DNA of 64,000 nt. Origin: Callaeas wilsoni (Eukaryota; Chordata; Aves; Passeriformes; Callaeidae). A model generated the notes under the pieces. That model ran no database searches, was not told the origin of the DNA, and worked only from the letters and a program-made list of their open reading frames with translations. Position numbers and translations under genes: made by a program. Each line of letters starts with the position of its first letter. Position 1 is the first letter of the stretch. The stretch is from contig VWPU01003226.1 in the NCBI GenBank assembly GCA_013398955.1, positions 46,010 to 110,009 on the forward strand. Direction: 5' to 3'. This document shows, one piece after another, positions 13,603 through 23,560 of the stretch.

Positions 13603-14186
13603 GGGTTGGTAAGGACCTTAAGGATCACCTAGATCTACCCCCTGAGTAGGGCAGGGACAGCTTCCACTAGACCAGGTTGCTCAAAGCCCCATCCAGCCTC
13701 ACGCTGAACACTTCCAGGGATGGAGTATCCACAAGCTCTCCAGACAACCTGTGCCAGGGCCTCCCCAGCCTCAGAGTAAAGAATTTCTTCCATATATCTT
13801 ATCTAAATCTACCTCCTTTCAGTTTAGAGCCATTTCCCTTTGTCCTATCAGCCCATGCCCTTGTAAACTGTCCCTCACCAGCTCTCTTGTAACCACTTCA
13901 GGAGCTAGAAGGCTGCTCTAAGATCTCCCCAGAGCCTTTTCTTCTCTTTCCCAGGCTGAACAATCCCCTTCTCCCAGCTTGTCCTCATAGAGGAGGTACT
14001 CCAGCCCTCTGATCATTGTGGTCCTCCTCAGGAATGTGTTGAGGAGCTCTTTTTATTGTTGGGGTGTCAGAGCTGGATACAGCACTCTGGGTGGGGGCTC
14101 TCAACACTGGAGTAAAGGGGCAGAATGACCTCCCTTGACCTACTGGTCACAGTCACACTGCTTTTGATGTGGCTCAGGACGTCAAA
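13589..14186 (-). mobile_element. CR1 LINE 3' UTR and end of ORF2, 5'-truncated
   Basis: Read on the plus strand it shows the classic reversed CR1 end: CACAGAATGGTTTGGGTTGG, then 'aggaccttaaggatcacctag', then the 'cttccactagaccaggttgctcaaagcccc' zone, then AAAGAATTTCTTCC, then 'ccctttgtcctatca'. It continues to the 'agctggatacagcactctgggtgggg' and 'ggggcagaatgacctcccttgacc' zones near 14070-14140. The element therefore lies on the minus strand with its 3' end at about 13589. It breaks off near 14186, where the match to CR1 stops in the expected 5'-truncated fashion. Divergence is modest and no intact frame remains. Confidence 0.95.
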
Positions 14187-15016
14187 AGTATCAAAAAATA
14201 TCACATATTTTGTAGAGTGGTCCCAGAGGTGCTCTCTTATGGTGGGAAGGGAGAGAAGGAGAGAAGAATCATCCAGAAGGATGATACTGCCACCCCTCCT
14301 TTCATTAACCACAGAGGGACTCCAGACTGTTCCATAGACCGGGTACTTCAATGCTGACAACTTCAGGTGGAAAATGGTTCATGAAAACTATCCTCAGAGT
14401 ACTTTGACAGGGCAAAAAAGGGATGCAGGATTACTGTACATGTCAGGAGAGCTAACATAACAAAATGCATTTGATACTTGTTTAATCTGACCAAAGTGCG
14501 GTGTTTTCAGGCAGTGAGGTAGTCAAAACATCTAACTCGAGTACACTGCCAGTAAAATACTACACTTTTATTAATTTCTGGAGGACACTTAGGATCTTCT
14601 CAGAGAATTTTTTTTCCTTCAGAAATGGAATTTTGTGTCAGAAAGTCATTATGATTTTCTCCCAACTCATGGTACTTAAGTGCTGGTATGATCTGCCCAC
14701 CATTTCTAGAACTGCTCTATAACTCTCCTAAAATTTATGGCCTCTGTTCTTCCTTTGGAAACAGACTATGTTGAATGTTTCTGCTATTCTGGTAAGGACA
14801 GCATGGCCAAAAGAAAAGTATATTATCTATCCCATTACCAGTAAAAGATTTAATTAACCTCATGTTTATTTTCACCTTTTAGTCATCTGTCAGTTGTTCT
14901 GTGATAATAATTCATTTTAGTTGGCTTAACACAAGTTAAATTTGCACAAAGGAAAATTGGCTGAACCTCAACTGTATATGCCAGCTGACAGATAAATGTA
15001 TTTGTCTTTATTGCAG
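14187..15016. other. Unique AT-rich sequence between a CR1 and a possible exon
   Basis: No gene or repeat family is recognised. Open frames at 14067-14360 extend partly into the CR1 and have no motif of their own. Confidence 0.5.
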
Positions 15017-15144
15017 GGTGGATTCCATGGAATCTCTTTGCTGGACATTCAGGCATCCTTAATACTGAACAAGAGGGTGTTGTCTGAATTGCTGGGGATT
15101 ATAAAAAACAGATCTGCAGAAAATGTATCAGTCAGAAACTGGAG
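15017..15144 (+). other. Possible 128-nt exon (weak)
   Basis: The left edge follows TTTGTCTTTATTGCAG, a good acceptor with a pyrimidine-rich lead. The right edge reads CTGGAG|gtaggt, a strong donor. Only one frame is open through the whole segment: 42 codons starting GGT GGA TTC CAT, ending in a split codon (phase 0 to phase 2). The other two frames stop inside. The peptide includes SLLDIQASLILNK and is not one I recognise. A 128-nt segment stays open in one of three frames often enough by chance that this is only suggestive. It could equally be a noncoding RNA exon or a pseudo-exon. Confidence 0.2.
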
Positions 15145-18100
15145 GTAGGTATGGTGATTGCCTCAGAATAATGGTAGATGAAGTGTTTCAGTAGAGGATA
15201 AAATGCTTTGGAACCCAAAAGAACATTTTTAAGGAAGCGAAATGTTATAATCTTTGACACTAATTGCTGTCCAAATATCTAAGTTTTATGAGTCAGTTGT
15301 CATGGAGTGTACCTATTACATTCAGTAGATAAATCAGGTAGTGATAAGAAGGAATTGCCATGCAATCTGTGAACCAAAAAGCTCTTGCTGTTTGGGTAGT
15401 GATAATTTATTTTTCCTGCCATTGCTTATTTTGATTTGTATAGGGTGTGAGACTAGGATAAAACAGGGGAGTTAAAAATTTCATGTTGTTTATATGTGAT
15501 GTGATCATTGATATATGTGATTAAAACTTGGGAGCTTGTTAGAAAATATTTGTTATTTCCTTCTGTGGTCTCTCATACCTCGTTTTGGCATCTTTGGGAA
15601 TGGTCAATAATGGGGTGCTTTGGGGAAGGATTGTTCTGCTGAAGTTCTTCACTCAGAGGAGAATAGGATGTAGAAAAAGCACACTATAGCTTCTGCAAGG
15701 ATCTAGAAATCCTTCTTACTCTTCCTATTTCTGGTAAACATTCATATTTTCAGCTTATCATTTCCCCAAAGCAGTATATTGGGTTTTAATTTTTTCAGAA
15801 ACAGGTTTTATTTTCAAAACCATTGAGTTAAAAATAAACTGCTTTTTTCTAAATCACGATATGTGTGTTCCTCCAAGTATGCCCTGTTTCATGTACACTT
15901 AGGCTCCTCTGCTTTTTACAGCTGAAGATCACACATGAAAGACCTTTTCTGTTTGTGCAAAAAAAGTAAAGAATTTCTATATCACATATTAAGGAGGTTA
16001 GGAAGAGGCATTTAATTTTTATATATATCTCTCATTAAATACCATAAAAATCCACTCAAAGTTGTTCTTAGTTCTGAGTTTATGCTGAAGAATTTAGAAA
16101 TAATTTTCAGTGCTTCTTGGTCCACTGAAGTGCCACCTGGACTTTAAAGTATAAGGGAATAAACCTAGAAATAATCTCTTTCACAACAGACCATCTTTTT
16201 GGTGTTCAGTAACTCTATCTTCCCTTCTTTCTCCTTGCTAGCCCAGCCAATATTCTCATTAGCTGAGATATATTTGCTTTGTAATTGAATTTCAGTGTAA
16301 TGTATTACTGGAAATTACTTTTGAAAAAAATCGTAAGGGAAGAGGCCTCAGTACCACTTTCCCAAACTGAAAAATAACTTCCCCTGCATATACACCACCC
16401 AGATTTATTAGATCTGTCTTCCTCACACGGAACACAGGCTGCTGGCTAAAAAAGAATAACTGATAGTTAACCTCTTGGGCTAGAGAAAAGGTTCAGCTTT
16501 CACTGTCTTTTGAGTTCGTTTTCTTTTCTGCTTGTGGCGAAGCAGCAGAAAATGAGAAAATGTAGGGGATGTGCTTTCATCACAGGGAGGTGCAGCAGGG
16601 CTGGTGCTGGCAGGGCTTGGGGCAGTAACAAATGGTGGCTGGGACGCGGCTGTGTTCGGTGGTGCCCGCTCCTCCTGTCCTGGCTGCAGCTGGATGCACG
16701 GTCCTGTTGCTCCTAAGGGCTATCACCCTCTGGCTGGCTCTGGAATCGAGTCTGATTTTCATCCTGGAGGCATTGCAGTATCATTTGTGAAAGGGGGTTT
16801 AAAATCTGCAGGCACAGTATCGGAAGCAGTGCCAGTTAAGCACTGTCTTGGTTTTGCTTCTCATTTCATGGTACATCCATGCATGTAATATTTATATGTT
16901 GGTCTGAAAACCTGGTTCTATGTAGGCAAATTTGCCTTTTTTCTTTTCTTTTTAATTGAAGCACACCATTTTCCTTTGATATCTTGTTTCCATGCCAAGT
17001 TTTTTCCAATTAAGAAAAAGAAAAAACAATAATCCCCAGGCAACTCTGTTACTCTTACTCATAATTAAACCATCACACCTGAAACATCCAGCAGGCTGCT
17101 TGTGAGATTTCTGAAGTGCAGGGAGAAGCCACGTGAATGTCTTTGGGCCATGTGCCAGCACACAGAGATGTCTAAGCTAGGAAGTGAACCAGTACTTTAT
17201 AGAAAGGAGAGAGGTATTTCCTCATTAAGCAATAATTGAATACACAGCTCAGGGGAAACATGAATAGTAGGACATAAAGTTACTCTTGTCCCTCTGTAAA
17301 AGGATTCTGTCATTTAGATGCGAGTTCTACTTTGTGAAAAATATGGAATTTTTTTTTATTTTTTAAATTAGATATGTAGCTTCTACATGATACATTACTG
17401 GGTTGCATTTCAATGGGAAGGTCTGAGGGGAGCATTGAAGTCTTCATATTCTTGTTATTTGCATTAGGGACAATTCTCCTAAGACACATCTGATATAATT
17501 CAGAGGACAGGCAAATAAACTCCAACCTTGGAGTGGCACTTGGCAGCTTCATAGACGTATTTCTCCAAAAAGTTGCTTCTCTTTTCTAGAGCTGTTACAG
17601 GGAGCTGTAGAATCTGGGAGAGTCAATCAACTGCCCTGGGGAACCATGGAAGCTGCCTCCACAATAGTAGACAGGAAGAGAACTGGCTGAAGTGAGATTT
17701 TCTCTTTTTTTCCTCATAGTATTCCTTTAAATAAAAATCTATTTCCAAGTAGAATATCTCACTGGAGGAGAATATGATTTAAACTCTTTTTTCTTCTTCC
17801 ATGTGTTGCTAAGAACCCAGAGGCTTTATAATTACCTTGTAGCTGAAAAATCAATGGGTCAGTGGACGTAACTGGCCTCTACTGGTTAGGAAATTGATGT
17901 GATTTTCTCAGTACCACTGTTCTTTCAGCAAAGAAGAGAACACATCTTTTTCCTTTTTTTTTTTTTTTTTTTGGAACATGTTCTTAGAAAAAGTTTTGAG
18001 AGGGAAAGAGTCAACTAATAAAAAAAATGAAAAATAGAGAGGTGAGAGGGAGGGAAAATCCTCAACCCTCCTACCAATGCTTGAAACTGGGAAGAACATT

Positions 18101-18698
18101 TGAAAGATATTTTTAGTTGTTTTGCTGAAGAAATATTTTCATTTCCTCCTTTTCTGTCTTCAGAAAAGGATTTTTTAATAGTGAAGTCATCCTCCTCCTA
18201 GCAACAAATGCCTCTTACAGGAGCTTCATCTATGGATTGTTTTTTTTTCCCTGGTGCCTTGTATTATCAGCAACAATTTTTGTATTTCCCCTCACTTGTT
18301 CACTTGTTTCCTAAAGATAATTATACAAGATCGAAATCTTTCTGTGACCCTGCCTTATTCCTATGAAGTAGATTATCCTTGTAGCCTGAAGTAATTGGCT
18401 TTTGCAGGAAAACACCATTAACTTGGCATGACATTGTCTCTTCCAGCCCATACTCAGGGTCATTAAATTGTGTTCCTGTTAGCAGTGAAAACTCTAACCT
18501 GTGTTGCACGTGTCCCAGCACAACAGCTCCAAGTCCTCACAACAAATTGTATGTACAATTAAGAAATAGAGTAAAAGCATGCTTGTTGATGAATGCATCA
18601 CAGATCAGTGTAAATATTAGTGCTTCAAGAGATGCACCTGGACGTGGGTAAAGCTGGGGTGTAAAACCACCCATTTGCTGGAGTTTTCAGTGCATGGG
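15145..18698. other. Unique noncoding sequence with poly-T tract
   Basis: A 19-base T run lies at 17954-17972. A GC-richer patch at about 16575-16745 contains a few CpGs and two overlapping open frames (16510-16888) that show no motif. No retroposon body can be recognised next to the poly-T run. No gene is recognised. Confidence 0.6.
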
Positions 18699-18732
18699 GT
18701 GTTACAAACAAATCTGGGGGTGTTTGTAACAC
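18699..18732. repeat. Perfect 12-bp inverted repeat (hairpin)
   Basis: GTGTTACAAACA at 18699-18710 is the exact reverse complement of TGTTTGTAACAC at 18721-18732. The arms are separated by the 10-base loop AATCTGGGGG. The arm contains TGTTTGT, which resembles a forkhead-factor site, placed here in both orientations. No element boundaries or target duplications are visible around it. Confidence 0.75.
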
Positions 18733-19153
18733 ATTGCTTGTGCAAGAACTTTGTGCTGTTAAAAACAAAGCCTGAGTTTTGGAGATTAAAAGTTGGATGG
18801 TTCTCAATTATGTTGGGATACCTATCGTAATTTTTGGATTTTTCACCTGAGTTCTTCCTTAAGAGGAGTTTTTAGCTGTTTCCAACTGCAGCACCTGAAG
18901 TGCTCACCTCGGGCTGTGTGTGGAGAGGAGGCAGCTGCAGAGGGTGGTTTGTTCCAGGCAGGATCTGAAATGCAATCTGGAGCATCACTCCCACCCAAAA
19001 AGCTGCAGAGGGAGCAGAGAATGATGAGGCCTCTGATCTAGGCAGGTCAACGAGATGCCCAAAGCTGGAAGAAGTGCAAGTAGACTGAAGCTCTTTCTTA
19101 GATTTTAGCATTAATTACCTTTTTCAGAACAATTCAGAAAAATGCTTGATCTC

Positions 19154-19185
19154 TTCTTTATGATTAATGTTCTTTATGATTAATG
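19154..19185 (+). repeat. 16-bp exact tandem duplication
   Basis: TTCTTTATGATTAATG occurs twice back to back (19154-19169 and 19170-19185). The unit contains TGATTAAT, a homeodomain-like core. It may be simple slippage. Confidence 0.8.
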
Positions 19186-19194
19186 ACACTTCTC

Positions 19195-19378
19195 CCAGCC
19201 CAGCACTGTGCAAATGGCTGTTACTGCCTGCAAAGCAGGGATGTGTGCAGGGTTTAAATTCTCACAACTACTGCAACTAAGCAAATGTTGCTGTCCTATT
19301 TTATATGTGGGGAAATTGCAGTGCAGGAAAAAATTAACCAACTTGCCTACAAGGTACCCTATGGCTCAACAGATTAAA
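19195..19378 (+). mobile_element. MIR-like SINE remnant (ancient)
   Basis: The order of elements matches the MIR core and 3' half. It reads 'agcactgtgcaaatg', then AAATTCTCACAACTACTGCA, then a TATTTTATATGTGGGGAAAT zone matching 'attttacagatgaggaaact'. It goes on to GCAGTGCAGGAAAAAATTAA and ACTTGCCTACAAGG, matching 'aggttaagtaacttgcccaagg'. Divergence is high, as expected for a pre-avian amniote SINE. The call depends on remembered consensus and needs a profile search. Confidence 0.5.
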
Positions 19379-22300
19379 CATTAATGCAGGATTTCATTGA
19401 GTATAATTCTGCTCTGGGATTTCTGTTTGTTCATTTGCTTTGTTTGGCAGAGGTTTGAAGTTTTGATGCTCTTTTTCCTCAGGTTTGCTAAAAGCAGTTT
19501 TCATGTTACCTTTGATTCAAAATGCTTGAGGGTGGCTTTAAAATTCTGGTTGAATTGGAATGGGAAAATCTTCTGCATATTGGATCAGTTCATTTCAAAG
19601 CCAGAGAAGCTGCTTTAGTCAGTGATGAGCGCTTATAGCACCTCTTCCATCATCCCCAGCAGCCCGTCTGATTTAACTCCTTCAGTGTCCTGAGTTCTTG
19701 GGAGAGCCTAGAGAAAGATGCATCTCACTTGATGTGTGTGCTGGCATGCTGGCCACAAGCACTGAAACGCTTTATTTTTCTTAATCTAATTTATAATTAT
19801 AATCCAACTATCAACATTTAGTTGTGCGGTTGACACATTTTTCATTCAATTATTTTGCTATATCTACATTAGGACAATATAATCCAACCAAATAATGTGC
19901 TCATTGTGCCAGTTTCTGAACCTCTTATTTTTGCAAGAAATTCGATTGGCATAGTAGGATTGAACCACTGAATTTCTGAGCCAAAGTTTTTAGTTGTTCA
20001 CAATAACATGTTCCAGGTGGGTTTATAAGAGGAATATTTTAGTTAAAGGATTTATTTGGTCAGGTACGTATTCATACTCTTATTTTGGGTACACTTACTT
20101 GAGTAGTTGCATATTTTTCTCATTAAAGTAATTTTCTTCTCAATTTTTGTGGAATGAAGGTTTACAGCCCTGAGCCATTATTTAATGGGTTCTAATTTTT
20201 TAATATTTTTTAACTCTGAAAGGTTGCAATGAAATGTGCTGGATTTCCTCTATTATCCTGCATAATTTATGCTGGATTTAAAGAGCCCAACATTAAATCG
20301 TGCTAGTTCTCTTCAGTAATTAATAGCTCTTGAGACAGGTTTTTTTCTGAAGCTCTCATTATTGACTTATGTCTGCTTCTATCAATATCAAGGAAGATTT
20401 TACATTTGTGTAAAAAAAAAAAAACAAGCCCCAGTAAAAGTTTTGTAGTATTTGATTTAACAAGGATGGGACATAATTCAATAAAAATAGCCAAAATAAT
20501 GAAAAATAATGAATCTGAACCTCACAACTATAGCAATTTTGATACAAATATAGACAGGGAATCTATTTATTCTTTTGCATTTACATTACTTGCCTATATA
20601 CAGAAAAAAAAAGATGGTTCTTTACCTGCCCTCTGGGCAAAAACAGTGAACTATACAAGGCGTTTTCTCCCCCTCTTCTCAGACTACTTTAATTGGGTGG
20701 TTTGATAAAAATCTCGGTTTAGATAGACAAACTGAAGGTTTTGCATCTGTGTGAGCATATCCTAAGGATATTGCAGCTGTTTACAGGGATAAAGAATATA
20801 TAGATTTTTTTTCCTCACAAAATTGTGGTTTTTTTTCTTAGCATTCTTTTATTGCCTATTGTAATTTTGCTTCTTTCTTTTGTCTGTTTTCACAAGAGTC
20901 TGCTTGACTGAGGTCTTCCTCTTCACCTTGAGAAAAAAGAACAATGTAGCAATGGGTGAAACATGCTTGGAGAGGACAAATTAAAACTGAACAATTAGAG
21001 TGGAAGAGAAACACATGTGTAAAGAGCGCAACAGAAATGCTCCCAGAGAATGCATTAAACTCAAGTTGTGAAAACATTTCTATGTGGATTCATCCTGGTA
21101 GGCCAAGCCATGGTCGTTTAACAGGAATTTCTCAGTTCCCTGTCAGAGACCAGGACTGGGACCCATCACAGGAGTGATGGAGGAGGATCATGGGCAAGAG
21201 GGAATCACCTGGAGTCTGTGGTGTTTGCTGCCTTATTCTAAGTTGATTTTATTTGTATTTCATGCCCAGCAGATAATAAATCTGGCAAGGGCAATACTTT
21301 TTAGGAAGAGTCGCTTCTGTAGAAGGGAATTTTACAGTTCTGTAAATGGAGCTAGAAAGTTTGGAGTAGAAAATTTGACCTGTATTTTTGGAACTTTCGG
21401 AATTTAATGTTGCTGTTAGGTATCTAATGGTTCTAAAATGCAGTTTGAGCTCTCTGCATGTCTTCCTGCTGGCTGCTGCAAATGCGAAAACCCAGAGGAA
21501 GTCCTGTCTTATCAGAAATACCTGATCAAAGGAGAGATTTAACAAAGAAAAACTTGATTGTTTTTCTATTACTTGAAGTAATAGAAAAGGCAGTGGTTAA
21601 AGACCAGTAATTTCATCTTAGAATTATAGAAACAATTGAAAATAAAATACCATTCCTCTATTTTATCCAAGGAAGAATTATGCCCTGAAGGATGCCTAAA
21701 ATTAGTTTTCCCACTCAGTTATAAAATGCCACCTCATAATGCTGCTTTTATGAGTGCATGTGACCTTGTTGTTTAACAGAACACATAATTAAAAAATATT
21801 TTTCAATATTCAGAATTAATTTTCCTTTTCAGAGCTTTAATTCAGAACTAACGATAACCCTTTGGTCTTTCAGTTAGCCATTAATGTTTTCTCCTTTGTT
21901 TTAGTCTGCATATATCAAGAAAACTTATACATAGGCACAGACTGACTTGCAGAAGTTGAGAATTCTCAGCCTTTTTCACGTGAAGATGGATATGAATATT
22001 GGCACTGGAATTTTCTTTTTCAGGCCTGCAACATTATTTATTGCACTATTACATCTGAGGAAAGAAACAGAATAACTAGACAGAAAATGCCAGCTGAAGT
22101 CTGAGAGCTGACTGGTCCTCCTCTGCCTGACAAATTCACCTGGAGGAAGCATGGAAACTTAATTTTTCTCATGTGTAGTGATAGTTTATTTACTTAAAGG
22201 CTTCATCTTCTTTTGTAAATGCAATAGAATCTGACTCTACTCCCATGTCTGGTTAACATTAGAATATTTTTGTCTGGTATTTGTACCCATCACTTGTTTC

Positions 22301-22590
22301 AGTAAGACAAACAGATTTATTTTGTTCTGCAAAGTAATGGTGTTTTAGATAGTTTATATGTTTCCTCTCCCCTCCATTGTCCTTAGTTCAGGTTCATGTG
22401 GCAAGTAAAATTTTGCTGAAAGGTATCAATACTCACACTAAACACTCATTATATTTTTAGATTGAAAGCACAAGAGTCCAAGAAACAGCAGTTGAAGTTT
22501 CAATTAGCTCGTGAGACATAGTCTATTTAAGTATCCTGTCTTAAAAATCTTGTTTTATCCTTTATATAGGACTAATGCTCTTCAAATCCA
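19379..22590. other. AT-rich unique noncoding sequence
   Basis: A 13-base A run sits at 20412-20424 and T runs near 20808-20835. The open frames at 20406-20705 and 21249-21545 have no motifs or matching splice signals. No gene is recognised. Confidence 0.6.
21562..21588. repeat. 12-bp stem hairpin with 3-base loop
   Basis: TTTTCTATTACT (21562-21573) is the reverse complement of AGTAATAGAAAA (21577-21588), around the loop TGA. It is a near-perfect AT-rich palindrome that could extrude as a cruciform. No regulatory role is shown by the sequence. Confidence 0.75.
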
Positions 22591-22593
22591 GCT

Positions 22594-22730
22594 TTTTTGG
22601 AGTCTGCATGCAATGTTCCCTGATCACATTGATTCATTATCTTTTAGCATTCACCTGCTTTGGAAGTTCTTCCTGATGTAAACNATTTTGGGGTCTGCAT
22701 GCAATGTTGGAAGTTCTTCCTGATGTAAAC
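22594..22730 (+). repeat. Repeated flanks around a single N (likely assembly artefact)
   Basis: GTCTGCATGCAATGTT occurs at 22602-22617 and again at 22693-22708. TTGGAAGTTCTTCCTGATG followed by TAAAC occurs at 22660-22683 and again at 22707-22730. The copy after the N is the copy before it minus 44 internal bases, with TT at the junction. The two sides may be two haplotypes or two error-prone contig ends of the same locus joined by N. Confidence 0.8.
22684..22684. other. Single-N assembly join
   Basis: A lone N lies between two versions of the same short sequence. The arrangement resembles the join at 13355. Confidence 0.85.
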
Positions 22731-23045
22731 AGCTTCAAGAAACACAGAGAACCTGAAAAAACAATCAAGGTGGGTTTTTTATACTGTGAGATTACATATC
22801 TGCCACTGCAAAAAGAACATTGTTTTATTTATTCTTCCAGAGGGAATATTTATATATCATTAGGAGTTCGCAGTAGTTCTTTTCTCTGGTAGATCTGTGT
22901 CTGATTTCCTAAACAAGCCAAGTGCATTGGGGGCTGTTTTTGTTTGTTGGTAGTTTGTTTTTACCTGCCTCTCTAAATACAGCGTGGTGTTCTCATGAAT
23001 AGAAACTCTTGATCTTTTACAGCTCAGAAAATTGTCAGTAGTTCC
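22731..23045. other. Short AT-rich unique stretch
   Basis: No gene, repeat family or distinctive motif is seen. Confidence 0.5.
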
Positions 23046-23049
23046 GTAT

Positions 23050-23560
23050 TTTCACTTTGATCCCCCCTATTCAGGGAGAGAGCAGCTGGCATAGGATGGA
23101 TACAGCAGAGGATGCCCTCGTGGTGGTACCAAGGAAGGACCCCCAGCACTGGGGGCCGCTCCCTAGGGAGGGGGGCCGAGTACTGGTAATGGTCAGAGTG
23201 CACTGGGACTGAACTGGGAGCCCAGCAGTGAGTCCAGCGAGGTGTGGGAGGCAGGTGTGAGGAGCTGAGGCAGAGCCAGAACCACTGAGAGGGAGGAGAA
23301 GGAAGGAAAAGCAAAGAGGAGGTGGGGACACGTGGAACAGCGGGAGTTGTAGAAGAGATATCTGATCCTGGAAGCAGAAGCAGAGGTCTGGGATTTAGAA
23401 ATGGGGGCACAGGTTTGTAGAAGAGAATGAGCTGGCTCAGGAATGGGAGAGGGGGAGCAGCAGTGAGTGTCCCGGGGCTGGGGAGCCCTGGGGGAAGCCC
23501 AGAGGGGCTGGGGAAGGCAGCAAATCAAGAAGGAGGCGGATGCCAGGGAAGGAAACCAAG
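23050..23560. other. Purine-rich GC patch of unknown origin
   Basis: About 500 bp of G- and A-rich sequence on the plus strand contrast with the AT-rich flanks. It contains runs of G (near 23151-23155, 23167-23173, 23447-23452 and 23490-23494) and a small GC hairpin (CCCCCAG at 23140-23146 against CTGGGGG at 23149-23155). It is open on the minus strand in overlapping frames of 86-128 codons rich in Pro, Ser and Leu, but this follows from pyrimidine-rich composition. No known repeat or protein is recognised. It could be an eroded GC-rich retroelement or a decayed regulatory region. Confidence 0.4.

Noticed and set aside
17954..17972. Poly-T run as the tail of a minus-strand retroposed gene
   Set aside because: No coding-like or SINE-like body and no target-site duplication were found beside it.
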